64,000 nucleotides of DNA from Cellvibrionaceae bacterium (lineage in GTDB: Bacteria > Pseudomonadota > Gammaproteobacteria > Pseudomonadales > Cellvibrionaceae): assembly GCA_021151825.1 (NCBI GenBank), contig JAGKWQ010000011.1, forward strand, positions 58,610 to 122,609. Reading direction: 5' to 3'. The translations under genes and the position numbers were made by a program. Below, in pieces: positions 1-9,266 of the stretch (positions are counted from its first letter, which is position 1; every line of letters begins with the position of its first letter). The notes beneath the pieces are model-generated. The model worked only from the letters and a program-made list of their open reading frames with translations. It searched no databases and was not told the origin of the DNA.

Positions 1-431
1 GCACGTGAATTCACCCGATGAGAGAGCAACAACACCAATCCGGTGAGCAAAAATGACAGAGCAGTGTTGGGCGGCATGCGCCCCGGATAGGGGTTTCCAT
101 CCAGTAACCAGGAATGGAAAGTGGTGAGATCTAACCGCAAATCAACACCGGTTATATGCTCTACCAATTCAAGCGAACCCAATATCAGCAGAAAACTACC
201 TGCCAGTTTTTGCACACGCGCGGCAGCGGATGACGACACGAAAACCGGCGCCATCAGGGCAATGCCAGTGATTGCAAAACAAATGGCGGTATTAATCACC
301 ATCGCAAGAAAATTTGAATGTAGCTGTAGCGCAGCCGGATAACGCATTAACCAGCCATAAATAACGACGACAGCCAATAGCAATACCAGGGCACCGGCAC
401 TTGTTTGTGCGCTTACGTGTTTCATTTGCAT
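1..431 (-). CDS. Membrane sensor protein, N-terminal part (partial)
   Basis: An open frame on the minus strand runs off the left edge; only the first ~143 residues are visible. It begins MQMKHVSAQ and reads through several hydrophobic segments (around residues 8-25, 35-55, 70-85 and 120-135). The pattern NTALSFLLTGLVLLL after a short polar loop is common in the N-terminal membrane region of PAS/GGDEF or histidine-kinase sensors. The start could be the ATG at 431 or the in-frame ATG at 425; an AGGA lies about 15 nt before the first. The output domain is outside the window, so the class (kinase or cyclic-di-GMP enzyme) cannot be told. It shares the strand of the antiporter at 641-2092. Confidence 0.6.
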   Translation of the reverse strand, partial: MQMKHVSAQTSAGALVLLLAVVVIYGWLMRYPAALQLHSNFLAMVINTAICFAITGIALMAPVFVSSSAAARVQKLAGSFLLILGSLELVEHITGVDLRLDLTTFHSWLLDGNPYPGRMPPNTALSFLLTGLVLLLSHRVNSR

Positions 432-612
432 AGATCGAACAACCAATCCTTAACCAAACCAGTTTAAGGGTAGCCTATGAGCAGCAAGGTACAATGGTAA
501 GGTGCCATCAAAAGGCACAACGGAAGGGAAGAAACAGACAACACAAAAAGATAAAAAGCGTACCCCAAAGGCAGCCAGCGCGCCGAGGAAAAATGTGCAG
601 AAAATGCGACAA

Positions 613-634
613 GAGGAATCATCCCTGATTCCTC
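613..634 (-). terminator. Hairpin downstream of the antiporter gene
   Basis: A perfect 9-bp inverted repeat (GAGGAATCA / TGATTCCTC, 4-nt loop) lies just past the stop codon of the minus-strand antiporter gene. Only a short T-rich stretch follows on the minus strand, so termination may be weak. Confidence 0.45.
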
Positions 635-640
635 ACAGCA

Positions 641-2092
641 TCAGGTATTGGGGGAATGTGAGACAGAGGAGAGCGAGTTTTTCGTATCGTGTTTGAACAC
701 ACGATTGATAATATCCAGCGCAGGTCCCGTCATGCAGGTAGTTACAATCGCCATGATCACCATCATGGTAAAGATTTCCGGGGAAATAACCCCCAGGTCA
801 TATCCGATATTCAATACCACCAACTCCATTAATCCGCGTGTATTCATCAGGGCACCAACCGACAAACTGTCTTTCCAGCTTTGGCCAACCGCCTTCGCGG
901 CAAGGGCACTGCCCGCGAATTTTCCAAGTACCGCTACAAAAATAATTAACGCCGTGATTTGCCACAGATATGGATCGTTCAACAAACCAATTTGCGTGCG
1001 CAAGCCGGTGAATACGAAAAATAGCGGCAATAACAATACCAGTGCAACATCTTGAACTTTCTCGATGAAAATCTGGCGGAACTTTTCGCTGTCCGGCATG
1101 ATCGCACCGGCCATAAACGCACCAAAGAGTGCATGGATACCAACGATTTCGGCTGCGTAAGCAGAAAGAATCAACACTAAAAAGAAGATCGCCACTACCG
1201 GCCTGCTGATACTGTCCTGAGTGGAATGTTTTTCACTGACGCGCTGTAAAAACGGACGTACCAGTTTGATCATGACAATGACGTACACAATCGATAACCC
1301 AATTGTGTACAAACCATTGATAAAAGTGCCGGCTTTCACAAACGCAATCAGCGCAGCCAGAATACACCAGGCGCTCACATCGTCTGCGGCTGCGCACGTC
1401 AGCGCGATAGTACCGAGCTTGGTTTTATTAATGCCCCGCTCCTGCACGATACGCGCAAGTACCGGGAACGCGGTAATACTCATTGCGACACCGCTAAACA
1501 ATGCAAATGCCGAAAATGGAACGTTTGCCGGCGCAAAATCCTGGTACAGGAAATACGACAGGCCTACACCGAGGGTGAACGGAAAGAAAATGCTGGCATG
1601 ACTGATGACCACCGCATCGTAAGCTTTGTCTTTCAGGGTTTTTAAACTGATTTCCATACCCACGATGTACATAAATAAAATCAAACCGATCTGGCTGATA
1701 AATTGCAAATTCCCCAATGATTGCTTGGGAAAAAGGCTCGCGAAAAACTCGGGGAAATGCATGCCCAGAAATGATGGGCCAAGCATAATGCCCGCGATCA
1801 TTTCGCCAACCACTACAGGTTGTTTGATTTTGGTACAGACCCAGCCGAAGATCCGTGCCACCACAATAATAGTCGCAATCTGGGCCAACAATAGCGCCAG
1901 TGGATGTTGGAAGTTATGCAGGATGATGCTAATGAAATCTGTCGATTGACTCGCGGTTGCCGGAGCCACTGTCGCTGCTGTAGCACCTTCGCTTTGCTCC
2001 ATTTTCGCCCCAAGGAAAATAATCCAGTACGTCAAGGCGAACAGGCCGGCAGTAATCGTGAGATAGGATGCCCCTTGTTTGAATTTGCTCAT
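641..2092 (-). CDS. CPA2-family cation:proton antiporter (KefB/NapA type)
   Basis: A 483-aa polytopic membrane protein with a leading TM segment (about 10-30), then the ~12-13 TM core of Na+/H+ exchanger-family transporters starting near residue 55. The core holds the features expected of the CPA2 fold: GEMIAGIMLGPS in the first repeat, a mid-protein TCAAADDVSAW segment whose paired Asp residues match the ion-binding DD of electrogenic exchangers, and GALMNTRGLMELVVLNIG near the C-terminus. No C-terminal RCK/TrkA domain is present, so it is shorter than KefB/KefC. It probably exchanges Na+ or K+ for H+ across the inner membrane. The ion is inferred, not shown. The gene diverges from the GbsR-type regulator at 2323. 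Confidence 0.85.
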   Translation of the reverse strand: MSKFKQGASYLTITAGLFALTYWIIFLGAKMEQSEGATAATVAPATASQSTDFISIILHNFQHPLALLLAQIATIIVVARIFGWVCTKIKQPVVVGEMIAGIMLGPSFLGMHFPEFFASLFPKQSLGNLQFISQIGLILFMYIVGMEISLKTLKDKAYDAVVISHASIFFPFTLGVGLSYFLYQDFAPANVPFSAFALFSGVAMSITAFPVLARIVQERGINKTKLGTIALTCAAADDVSAWCILAALIAFVKAGTFINGLYTIGLSIVYVIVMIKLVRPFLQRVSEKHSTQDSISRPVVAIFFLVLILSAYAAEIVGIHALFGAFMAGAIMPDSEKFRQIFIEKVQDVALVLLLPLFFVFTGLRTQIGLLNDPYLWQITALIIFVAVLGKFAGSALAAKAVGQSWKDSLSVGALMNTRGLMELVVLNIGYDLGVISPEIFTMMVIMAIVTTCMTGPALDIINRVFKHDTKNSLSSVSHSPNT

Positions 2093-2262
2093 TTTTGTTC
2101 TCGCTTGCTAAATCCAATATCGTTGTAGTGGTAAGCCTGCATGGCAGGAGCTGCGTAAACTACCACGGCAAATTCCACGACTTACAGTTGTAACAGATAG
2201 TTATTCGCTATCGGCTTGCAACCAGCCATCTGTTCATCTGCACCACTTTTTATTCGCTGTAC

Positions 2263-2314
2263 TTGACCTGCATCAATCAATTCTGTAATTTCAGAATGTA
2301 CTGAAAATTCAGGA
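2263..2314 (+). promoter_or_regulatory. Promoter and tandem palindromic operator before the GbsR-type gene
   Basis: TTGACC at 2263-2268 and TAATTT at 2286-2291, 17 bp apart, form a plausible -35/-10 pair. Two near-palindromes overlap or follow the -10: TTCTGTAATTTCAGAA (2281-2296) and TACTGAAAATTCAGGA (2299-2314), with centres 18 bp apart. The second reaches to 8 nt before the ATG. This placement suits autorepression by the downstream regulator, which is an inference. Confidence 0.5.
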
Positions 2315-2322
2315 ATTCCAAT

Positions 2323-2892
2323 ATGTCCGAAAAGCTCACGCCAATGATCCAGTCTTTTATCCTTCACTTTGGTGAGATGGGTAGTCGCTGGGGGATTAAC
2401 CGTACGGTAGGCCAAATGTATGCCTTGCTCGTGCTCAGCAAAGAGCCGCTCTGTGCTGACGACATCACCGAGGCGCTGGGAATCTCCCGCTCCAATGTGA
2501 GCATGGGACTAAAAGAATTGATCTCGTGGGAATTAGTGAAACTGCAACATCGCCCTGGTGAGCGCAAAGAGTTTTATTCGGCGCCGGGGGATGTATGGGA
2601 CATCGCCAAAACCCTGATAGAGCAACGCCGTAAGCGCGAGATTGATCCTACACTGTCTACGCTGCGCAATTTATTAATCGAAACGCCGGCAAATGATAGT
2701 GAAGCGTATGCACAACAACGGATGCGCGAAATGCATGAACTTATTGAAATGCTGACACTCTGGACTCAAGAGATCCAGCGTCTGGATTCTGCGCAACTCG
2801 GCAAATTACTCAAGCTCGGTAACAGCATCGGCAAAGTGCTCGACATGAAAGACCGCCTGCTCGGTTCCAGCAAAAAAGAATCAACAAAGTGA
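2323..2892 (+). CDS. GbsR/MarR-family transcriptional regulator
   Basis: A 189-aa protein with a winged helix-turn-helix in the N-terminal half. The segment LCADDITEALGISRSNVSMG (about residues 46-65) is the recognition HTH, and the HRPGERKEFY stretch after it is the wing typical of GbsR-like regulators. The C-terminal half is helical and probably dimerises. In other bacteria GbsR proteins control osmoprotectant or membrane-stress genes. Here the gene sits between a cation/proton antiporter (divergent) and cytochrome bd oxidase genes (downstream, 184 bp away), so either could be its target. Paired palindromes cover its promoter. Confidence 0.85.
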   Translation: MSEKLTPMIQSFILHFGEMGSRWGINRTVGQMYALLVLSKEPLCADDITEALGISRSNVSMGLKELISWELVKLQHRPGERKEFYSAPGDVWDIAKTLIEQRRKREIDPTLSTLRNLLIETPANDSEAYAQQRMREMHELIEMLTLWTQEIQRLDSAQLGKLLKLGNSIGKVLDMKDRLLGSSKKESTK

Positions 2893-3076
2893 GTGATTGC
2901 CAGGTAAAAACGTAGGTTGGGTTAGGTGCGAGCACAACGAGCACCGTCCTCTAAAAAAGAAATCAGGCTAACATGACCATATCGCAACACGCAGCAAAAA
3001 TTTCTACGAAGCAAATCTGCAACGATTAAAGCTTCGTCACAAAAAGGATTGCTCCATTTTTTATCGAGGTACCTTT

Positions 3077-4444
3077 ATGCTCGAAACACTGATACTTTCC
3101 CGCATCCAATTTGCGGCTAATATTTCCTTCCATATTTTATTTCCCACTATTTCTATCGCGCTCTGCTGGTTTTTATTTTATTTCAAAGTGCGCTACAACC
3201 GCAGCGGCGATGAAGTCTGGATGCGCGCCTATCGTTTCTGGGTAAAAGTATTTGCACTGACATTTGCATTGGGCGTGGTCAGCGGCATCACCATGAGCTT
3301 CCAGTTCGGCACCAACTGGCCGGGTTATATGGAAACGGTTGGCAATATTGCAGGGCCGCTACTCGGTTATGAAGTGTTGACTGCATTTTTTTTAGAAGCA
3401 ACATTTTTAGGCATCATGTTATTCGGCATTAACAAGGTATCCAATCGCATTCACACGCTCGCCACTTTTTTAGTCGCATTCGGTACCAGCATGTCGGCCT
3501 TCTGGATTATCGCCCTCAACTCCTGGATGCAAACTCCTACCGGTTTTGAAATGCGCCAGGTCGGCGACATGCTGAAAGCCTTTCCATTGGATTGGTGGGA
3601 AATTATTTTTAATCCGTCCATGCCTTATCGTCTCGCGCATATGTTGATTGCATCCGGCTTGACCGCTGCATTTTTAATTGCCGGTATTTCTGCATACCGT
3701 ATTTTAAAAGATGATCACAAACCTGCCCCACGCCTCGCTTTAAAAACTGCCGCTACCGCTGCTGCGATATTAATTCCGCTCCAAATATTTCTGGGCGATC
3801 TGCATGGCCTCAATACGCTGCATCACCAGCCCGCAAAAATTGCAGCAATGGAAGCGGTCTGGCATACCGAAAAAGGCGCGCCTTTAGTTTTATTTGCGAT
3901 TCCCGATAAAGAAACCCAAAGCAATAAATACGCAATCCAGATTCCCAATATGGCGAGCATTATTTTAACGCACACTACTGACGGCGAACTTAAAGGGCTG
4001 AATGAGTTTCCTAATGCACACCCACCTGTAGCTCCATTGTTTTACGGCTTCCGCATTATGGTTGGAGTGGGAATGTTGATGTTGCTCGTATCCTGGGTTG
4101 GCTGTTGGCAAATTTACCGCCGCAAAGAAGTATCACCGCTAATGTTGAAAGTATTTGTCGGCATGACCTTCTCCGGCTGGATCGCCACACTCGCCGGTTG
4201 GTATGTCACCGAAATCGGACGGCAACCCTGGTTAGTAACCGGCGTATTAAAAACGGCCGATGCCGTTACCAGTACACCGGCTACAAATGTAGGCACTTCG
4301 TTGGCAATTTATCTAACACTTTACGCAGTATTACTGATCGCCTACATACGCACATTATTTGTTATGGCAAGAAAAGCAGTGCTGGTGGATCGACCTGAAG
4401 AAGTCGATACCTTGCAAGAAAAACTGGTCGAAGAAAATCTGTGA
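3077..4444 (+). CDS. cydA: Cytochrome bd-type ubiquinol oxidase subunit I (short Q-loop, CioA-like)
   Basis: A 455-aa polytopic inner-membrane protein, subunit I of the bd oxidase that oxidises quinol and reduces O2 to water. The N-terminal RIQFAANISFHILFPTISI carries the conserved His ligand of the high-spin heme. YRLAHMLIASG supplies a second heme His, and GRQPW follows the Met-ligand helix near residue 385. The quinol-binding loop is short (HHQPAKIAAMEAVWHTEKGA, then IPDKETQS), and the whole protein is about 65 residues shorter than E. coli CydA. This is the short-Q-loop class that includes cyanide-insensitive CioA. A GAGGT ribosome site lies 7 nt before the ATG. cydB follows after 10 nt. 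Confidence 0.95.
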   Translation: MLETLILSRIQFAANISFHILFPTISIALCWFLFYFKVRYNRSGDEVWMRAYRFWVKVFALTFALGVVSGITMSFQFGTNWPGYMETVGNIAGPLLGYEVLTAFFLEATFLGIMLFGINKVSNRIHTLATFLVAFGTSMSAFWIIALNSWMQTPTGFEMRQVGDMLKAFPLDWWEIIFNPSMPYRLAHMLIASGLTAAFLIAGISAYRILKDDHKPAPRLALKTAATAAAILIPLQIFLGDLHGLNTLHHQPAKIAAMEAVWHTEKGAPLVLFAIPDKETQSNKYAIQIPNMASIILTHTTDGELKGLNEFPNAHPPVAPLFYGFRIMVGVGMLMLLVSWVGCWQIYRRKEVSPLMLKVFVGMTFSGWIATLAGWYVTEIGRQPWLVTGVLKTADAVTSTPATNVGTSLAIYLTLYAVLLIAYIRTLFVMARKAVLVDRPEEVDTLQEKLVEENL

Positions 4445-4454
4445 GGAAAACATC

Positions 4455-5474
4455 ATGACTGATATCAGCACTTTGTCCGGTGAAGCATTCTGGTTGCCCG
4501 TTATTTTTATTGGTTTGATGGGACTCGCCTTCTTTATTTACGCAATCCTTGATGGCTACGATTTAGGTGTCGGCATTTTATTGCCCAAAGATTCCGAAGC
4601 ACAACGCGATACCATGATCGCCAGCATCGGCCCGTTTTGGGATGCAAACGAAACCTGGCTGGTGTTGGGCGTCGGCATTTTATTGATTGCCTTTCCACTT
4701 GCGCACAGCATGATTTTATTAAATTTATATTTACCGGTAACGGTAATGCTCGCCGGTTTAATATTGCGCGGGGTTGCATTCGACTTCCGCGCCAAAGCAC
4801 CGGAAGATCACAAAGAGTTATGGGATCGCGCCTTTCAAGTCGGTTCATTGCTCGCCACGCTCGCGCAAGGCTATATGCTCGGCCTGTTTGTGATGGGTTT
4901 TGAAGATACTGTTGCATCACATTTGTTTGCCGCACTCAGCGCAATTTGTGTCACTGCCGGATATACCTTTATCGGCGCTGCATGGCTGGTGTTAAAAACC
5001 GAAGGTGAATTACAAAAACGCGCGGTGTGGTGGGCGCGTCGCTGTGCGTGGTTAATGCTGTTGGGAATTATCGCCGTATCTATCGTAAACCCGTTGGTCA
5101 GCAGCACGATTTTTGATAAATGGTTTGGCTCACCATTGGTCATGGTGTTGTGGGTAATTCCGGTATTTTGTGTTGTGCTGTTTTTTATTGCCGACCGCTA
5201 TTTACGCCGCGCACCTTACACAAATGATTTCGGCTGCTGGATTCCATTTGCTGCCGCCGCGATGATTTTCCTGTTAAGTTTTATCGGTTTGGCCTACAGC
5301 TTTTTTCCCGATGTTGTGCCCGGCAAACTCGACATCTGGCAAGCCGCCAGCGCACCGGAATCATTGAAGTTTATTTTGTACGGCGTGGTCGTGGTATTAC
5401 CCACCATTCTCGCCTATACCTTCTTTGCTTATCGGGTTTTCCGGGGTAAGGCAACGCAGTTGAAATATTATTAA
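4455..5474 (+). CDS. cydB: Cytochrome bd-type ubiquinol oxidase subunit II
   Basis: A 339-aa protein with about eight TM segments. It begins MTDIS and soon shows the CydB signature FIYAILDGYDLGVGIL and, further on, GPFWDANETWLV, the standard residues that pack against subunit I. I chose the ATG at 4455 over an in-frame start 96 nt upstream because GAGG precedes it at good spacing and because the upstream codons overlap cydA and carry no CydB-like sequence. It forms the heterodimer with the subunit I encoded just before it. No CydX-like small ORF follows. Confidence 0.95.
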   Translation: MTDISTLSGEAFWLPVIFIGLMGLAFFIYAILDGYDLGVGILLPKDSEAQRDTMIASIGPFWDANETWLVLGVGILLIAFPLAHSMILLNLYLPVTVMLAGLILRGVAFDFRAKAPEDHKELWDRAFQVGSLLATLAQGYMLGLFVMGFEDTVASHLFAALSAICVTAGYTFIGAAWLVLKTEGELQKRAVWWARRCAWLMLLGIIAVSIVNPLVSSTIFDKWFGSPLVMVLWVIPVFCVVLFFIADRYLRRAPYTNDFGCWIPFAAAAMIFLLSFIGLAYSFFPDVVPGKLDIWQAASAPESLKFILYGVVVVLPTILAYTFFAYRVFRGKATQLKYY

Positions 5475-5839
5475 GTAGATATTTAATCGCGAAAGGACTC
5501 GCGCCCATTACTTATCTATAAAAATTATTACTCTCACCATTCCCCGTCACATTCCATCGCTGTGGCTCCCTCTCAATCCCCACTCCTTTATTCGCGGCTA
5601 CATTTCCCGCCCTATCTCTGCCTTCAAAAAATACGCTTAAATCAACATTTAAACTTTTTATTAATCTGCTTCCAATAAAAACTCAGCTACAACTTTTTAC
5701 AGTTTTCTATACCCGCATCGCAGTACAACTGTGTAACTCGGAGTATAAAAATCACCTCGTTTTGAGCGTTGCATAAAAATACAACTTCAAGCGACATGAT
5801 ATTTCAATAATACATCACAGGGATCTAGCGAGAGACAGC
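5475..5839. other. Intergenic region between cydB and the RiPP cluster
   Basis: 365 bp without a credible gene. No small CydX-type ORF and no clear intrinsic terminator were seen after cydB. The right half is AT-rich and probably holds the promoter of the export genes. A TATAAA at about 5743-5748 could be a -10 but has no good -35 partner. Confidence 0.4.
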
Positions 5840-7096
5840 ATGACCCAACCTCTTTTTCGTCAACAGGCAGTGCAATATCAACATCGCGGATTACAGGGCG
5901 ATATTTTATTAACTGCATCCATGTCAACACTATTGATCAGCGGCGCATTGTTGATCTGGTTTATTGCCATGGTTATCTGGTTGTGCGCCAGTGAATATGC
6001 ACGCAAGGAAACCGTCACCGGATGGCTGGAGCCACCACAAGGAGTGTTACGTGTGTATGCAAATAACAACGGTGTCATTAAAGAATTACTAGTGCGCGAA
6101 GGCGAAGTGGTGAAAGAAGACCAACCGTTGTTAATCATCCACGGCAATAATCTTCTCGCCAATGGCGATGGAATGGAAAACCAATTACTGCAAGAACTTG
6201 AACACCAACAAAATTTATTGCGCGAACAACAAACCCGTAACCAGGAGCGATATAGCCAACGCCTCGCGGAAGGATTACAACGTATTGCGCGTATTAAACA
6301 AGAATTACAATTGCTGGAACAACAAACCGGCACATTACAAACACGTCAGCAACTACTCGATAAACAACGCGAACGTCAACAACGTTTACGCGATAGTGGC
6401 CACGTGAGTGCAACAGAACTGGAAAACAGTGAAGCACAAGCATTAACACTGAAAGCAGAGCAACAAACCCTCGCACGACAAAAATTACAGCAACAACGTT
6501 TATTGGAGGACGCGCAAAGCGAGCAAGAAGAATTGCCGCAAACGCACGCTGACCAACAAACATTTCTCGCCACAGAAATTAGCGGACTCAGCCAGCAAAT
6601 GACGCAATGGCAAAGTCGGCAAGCGTATGTCATCAAAGCGGCACGCGCTGGTATTGTTAGTAACTTGCGTGCACGTATCGGCCAACAAGTTACTGCATCG
6701 CAACAAACGCCATTACTGACATTGCACCCCGAACAAAGCACACTCAGCGTGCAATTATTAGTGCCCGCCCGCGCTGCCGGATTTGTGCAAATCGGCCAGC
6801 AACTCGATATTCGTTTCGATGCATTTCCCTACCAGAAATTTGGAATTTACAGCGGCAAAGTCACACAACTTTCCGACACTGTTTTATTGCCGGGCGAGCT
6901 GCAACAAGTGCCCACACCGGTAAAAGAACCGATGTATTTGATTATTGCGCAACTTGATAACGACACAGTGCAAGCCTATGGCCGCGATTTCGCACTTAAA
7001 TCCGGCATGACGCTGTCTGCGGATATTCGCCTCGAGGAGCGCAGCCTGCTGCGTTGGTTGCTCGAACCCCTTTACAGCTTGCGCGGGAGACTCTAA
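5840..7096 (+). CDS. HlyD-family periplasmic adaptor of a peptide exporter
   Basis: A 418-aa membrane-fusion protein. A short cytoplasmic N-terminus is followed by one TM helix (about residues 28-50), then the first half of a biotinyl/lipoyl-like domain (GWLEPPQGVLRVYANNNGVI, VREGEVVKEDQPLL). A long Gln-rich coiled coil spans about 110-255, and the second lipoyl half and beta-barrel follow (KAARAGIVSNLRARIGQQV onward). This is the layout of CvaA-type adaptors that link a bacteriocin ABC exporter to an outer-membrane channel. Its stop codon overlaps the start of the exporter gene (TAATG). No TolC-type gene is nearby, so a shared one is presumably used. Confidence 0.9.
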   Translation: MTQPLFRQQAVQYQHRGLQGDILLTASMSTLLISGALLIWFIAMVIWLCASEYARKETVTGWLEPPQGVLRVYANNNGVIKELLVREGEVVKEDQPLLIIHGNNLLANGDGMENQLLQELEHQQNLLREQQTRNQERYSQRLAEGLQRIARIKQELQLLEQQTGTLQTRQQLLDKQRERQQRLRDSGHVSATELENSEAQALTLKAEQQTLARQKLQQQRLLEDAQSEQEELPQTHADQQTFLATEISGLSQQMTQWQSRQAYVIKAARAGIVSNLRARIGQQVTASQQTPLLTLHPEQSTLSVQLLVPARAAGFVQIGQQLDIRFDAFPYQKFGIYSGKVTQLSDTVLLPGELQQVPTPVKEPMYLIIAQLDNDTVQAYGRDFALKSGMTLSADIRLEERSLLRWLLEPLYSLRGRL

Positions 7097-9249
7097 TGAC
7101 AAGCGCAACATCTTCACCAACTAATCCGGCACTTGCATCGCGCGCAGAAGATTTATTGCGTTTTGGTCGCGGCCCACAATTGCCAGTAATTTTGCAAAAT
7201 GAATTAGCGGAATGTGGTCTCGCCTGTTTAGCGATGATTAGTTGTTATTACGGCTATCAATGTGATCTCAGCAGCCTGCGTCGCCGTTTTTCAATTTCCG
7301 CGCAGGGTATCAATCTCAAGCAATTACTGGATATGGCTAATCGTTTGCATTTAGCCGGGCGCGCACTACGCGGCGACATTGATGATTTGGAACAGCTGCA
7401 ATTGCCGTGCATTCTCCATTGGGGCATGAATCATTTTGTAGTATTAAAAGAAATTAATCGCCGCGGCTTCCTTATTCACGATCCGGCACAAGGTGAACGA
7501 TTAATTACCCGCGACGACATTAGCAAACTGTTTACCGGCGTTGCTTTGGAGTTAAGCCCGACGACGGAGTTTAAAAAAGCCGAAACGCGCGAACGTTTAA
7601 CACTGGGACATTTCTGGTCACGCCTGGTCGGCCTTAAACGCAATCTCGCGCACATCATTTTTCTGTCGCTGTTATTGCAAATATTTATGCTTATAACACC
7701 CTTTTATTTGCAGACAGTGGTGGACGATGTGATTCTTCGCCACGACCATTATTTATTGCTGGTGCTAGCGTTGGGTTTTGGTTTGCTGTTATTGATCCAG
7801 CAAGGTACCAACGTTTTGCGCGATTGGGTTGTGTTGCATGTATCCATGCGTTTGGGCATGCAGATGTCGGCCAATTTATTTCGCCATCTGATTCGCTTGC
7901 CGATGGATTATTTTTCCAAACGCCACATGGGCGATATTGTCTCGCGCTTCGGTTCGCTGGATAACCTGCGCCAATTGCTCACTACCGGTTTGGTAACAGC
8001 ATTAGTCGATGGCGTTATGGCCAGCCTCACATTAATCGTGCTATTTCTTTACAGTACAACACTCACCTGGGTAGTGATCGGCATTGTGTTTTGCTATGCG
8101 TTGTTACGCTGGTTTTTATACCGCCCACTGCATTTGCTGACCGAAGAAAGCATCGCCGCGCGCGCCAAAGAAAACAGTCACTTTATGGAATCGGTACGCG
8201 CAATACAAACCATCAAAATTTTTCATCGCGAAAGTGACCGACAACACTATTGGCAAAATTATCTTGCCGAAGCCATGAATAAAGACATTCGCATTGCCCG
8301 CTGGAACCTCGGCTATCAAACGGCAAAAGGCATTTTATTCGGCATAGAAAATATCCTCGTGATTTACCTTGCAGCCGATGCTGTGATGGGGAATATTTTT
8401 TCCATCGGAATGCTCTATGCTTTTATCAGCTACAAAGATCGTTTTGTACGCGCGATGGACAACCTGATTACTCAGGGTATCGAATTTAAAATGCTCGGGT
8501 TGCATTTAAATCGCCTCGCTGATATTGCCTTCACACCAACCGATCCGATTGCTGACAATAACACCGTTGCTATCACCGATTATTCAACGAATGAAACATC
8601 CATTACAGGTCATATCCGCGTACAAAACCTTGGTTTCCGCTATGGCGAAAGTGAGGCACCGGCATTTAGCGGTATCAATTTTGAAATCCAGGCCGGCGAA
8701 ACCGTTGCCATTGTTGGCCCCAGTGGGTGCGGTAAAAGCACGCTGATTAAATGTTTGATGGGATTGTTTACACCTACCGAGGGCGAAATATTTATCGATG
8801 GAAAACCCATTCAGAAATTACCGCATTACCGCCGCCAGATAGCGGCGGTAATGCAGGAGGATCAATTAATGAGTGGTGACATCGCCGAAAATATTGCGTG
8901 CTTTGAGCAACCTATCGACCTCGCCCGCGTTTACCACTGCGCACAACTCGCGTGTATCCATGAAGACATTTTACGTATGCCCATGCAATACAACACGCTG
9001 GTTGGTGATATGGGTGCAAGCTTAAGCGGTGGGCAAAAACAACGTGTGTTATTGGCGCGCGCACTTTATCGCGCACCACAGATTTTATTTATGGATGAAG
9101 CGACAAGTCATTTGGATATGGCCAATGAAACACAAGTGAATCATCATATTCGCGAGCTGGCGATGACGCGGGTGATAGTGGCCCACCGACCTGAAACAGT
9201 AGCCTCCGCAGGGCGCGTTATTTATTTGGAAACACCTCGACAACATTAA
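7096..9249 (+). CDS. C39-peptidase ABC exporter for double-glycine peptides
   Basis: A 717-aa fusion protein that both cleaves a Gly-Gly leader and exports the peptide. The N-terminal C39 peptidase has QNELAECGLACLAM with catalytic Cys40, HWGMNHFVVL with His113 and HDPAQG with Asp129, so the triad is intact. A six-TM exporter domain spans about 165-450. The C-terminal ATPase has Walker A GPSGCGKST, the signature LSGGQKQR and Walker B ILFMDEATSHLD. The ATG at 7096 overlaps the adaptor stop codon and follows GGGAGA, so the 14 upstream in-frame codons are discounted. Likely substrates are the two Gly-Gly peptides encoded at 9267 and 10536. CvaB-type exporters are the closest analogues. Confidence 0.93.
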   Translation: MTSATSSPTNPALASRAEDLLRFGRGPQLPVILQNELAECGLACLAMISCYYGYQCDLSSLRRRFSISAQGINLKQLLDMANRLHLAGRALRGDIDDLEQLQLPCILHWGMNHFVVLKEINRRGFLIHDPAQGERLITRDDISKLFTGVALELSPTTEFKKAETRERLTLGHFWSRLVGLKRNLAHIIFLSLLLQIFMLITPFYLQTVVDDVILRHDHYLLLVLALGFGLLLLIQQGTNVLRDWVVLHVSMRLGMQMSANLFRHLIRLPMDYFSKRHMGDIVSRFGSLDNLRQLLTTGLVTALVDGVMASLTLIVLFLYSTTLTWVVIGIVFCYALLRWFLYRPLHLLTEESIAARAKENSHFMESVRAIQTIKIFHRESDRQHYWQNYLAEAMNKDIRIARWNLGYQTAKGILFGIENILVIYLAADAVMGNIFSIGMLYAFISYKDRFVRAMDNLITQGIEFKMLGLHLNRLADIAFTPTDPIADNNTVAITDYSTNETSITGHIRVQNLGFRYGESEAPAFSGINFEIQAGETVAIVGPSGCGKSTLIKCLMGLFTPTEGEIFIDGKPIQKLPHYRRQIAAVMQEDQLMSGDIAENIACFEQPIDLARVYHCAQLACIHEDILRMPMQYNTLVGDMGASLSGGQKQRVLLARALYRAPQILFMDEATSHLDMANETQVNHHIRELAMTRVIVAHRPETVASAGRVIYLETPRQH

Positions 9250-9266
9250 CTTTTAAGGAGTCTTTT

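Noticed and set aside
502..696. 64-aa Lys-rich plus-strand ORF
   Set aside because: Low complexity, overlaps the antiporter 3' end and its hairpin, no ribosome site.
2182..2415. 77-aa minus-strand ORF
   Set aside because: It overlaps the well-supported GbsR-type gene and its promoter and shows no family features.
2911..2950. CGTAGGTTGGGTTAGGTGCGAGCAC... resembling widespread GTAGGTTGGGTTAGCG-type repeats
   Set aside because: Only one arm is recognisable and there is no matching second copy in the window, so I could not support it as a repeat.
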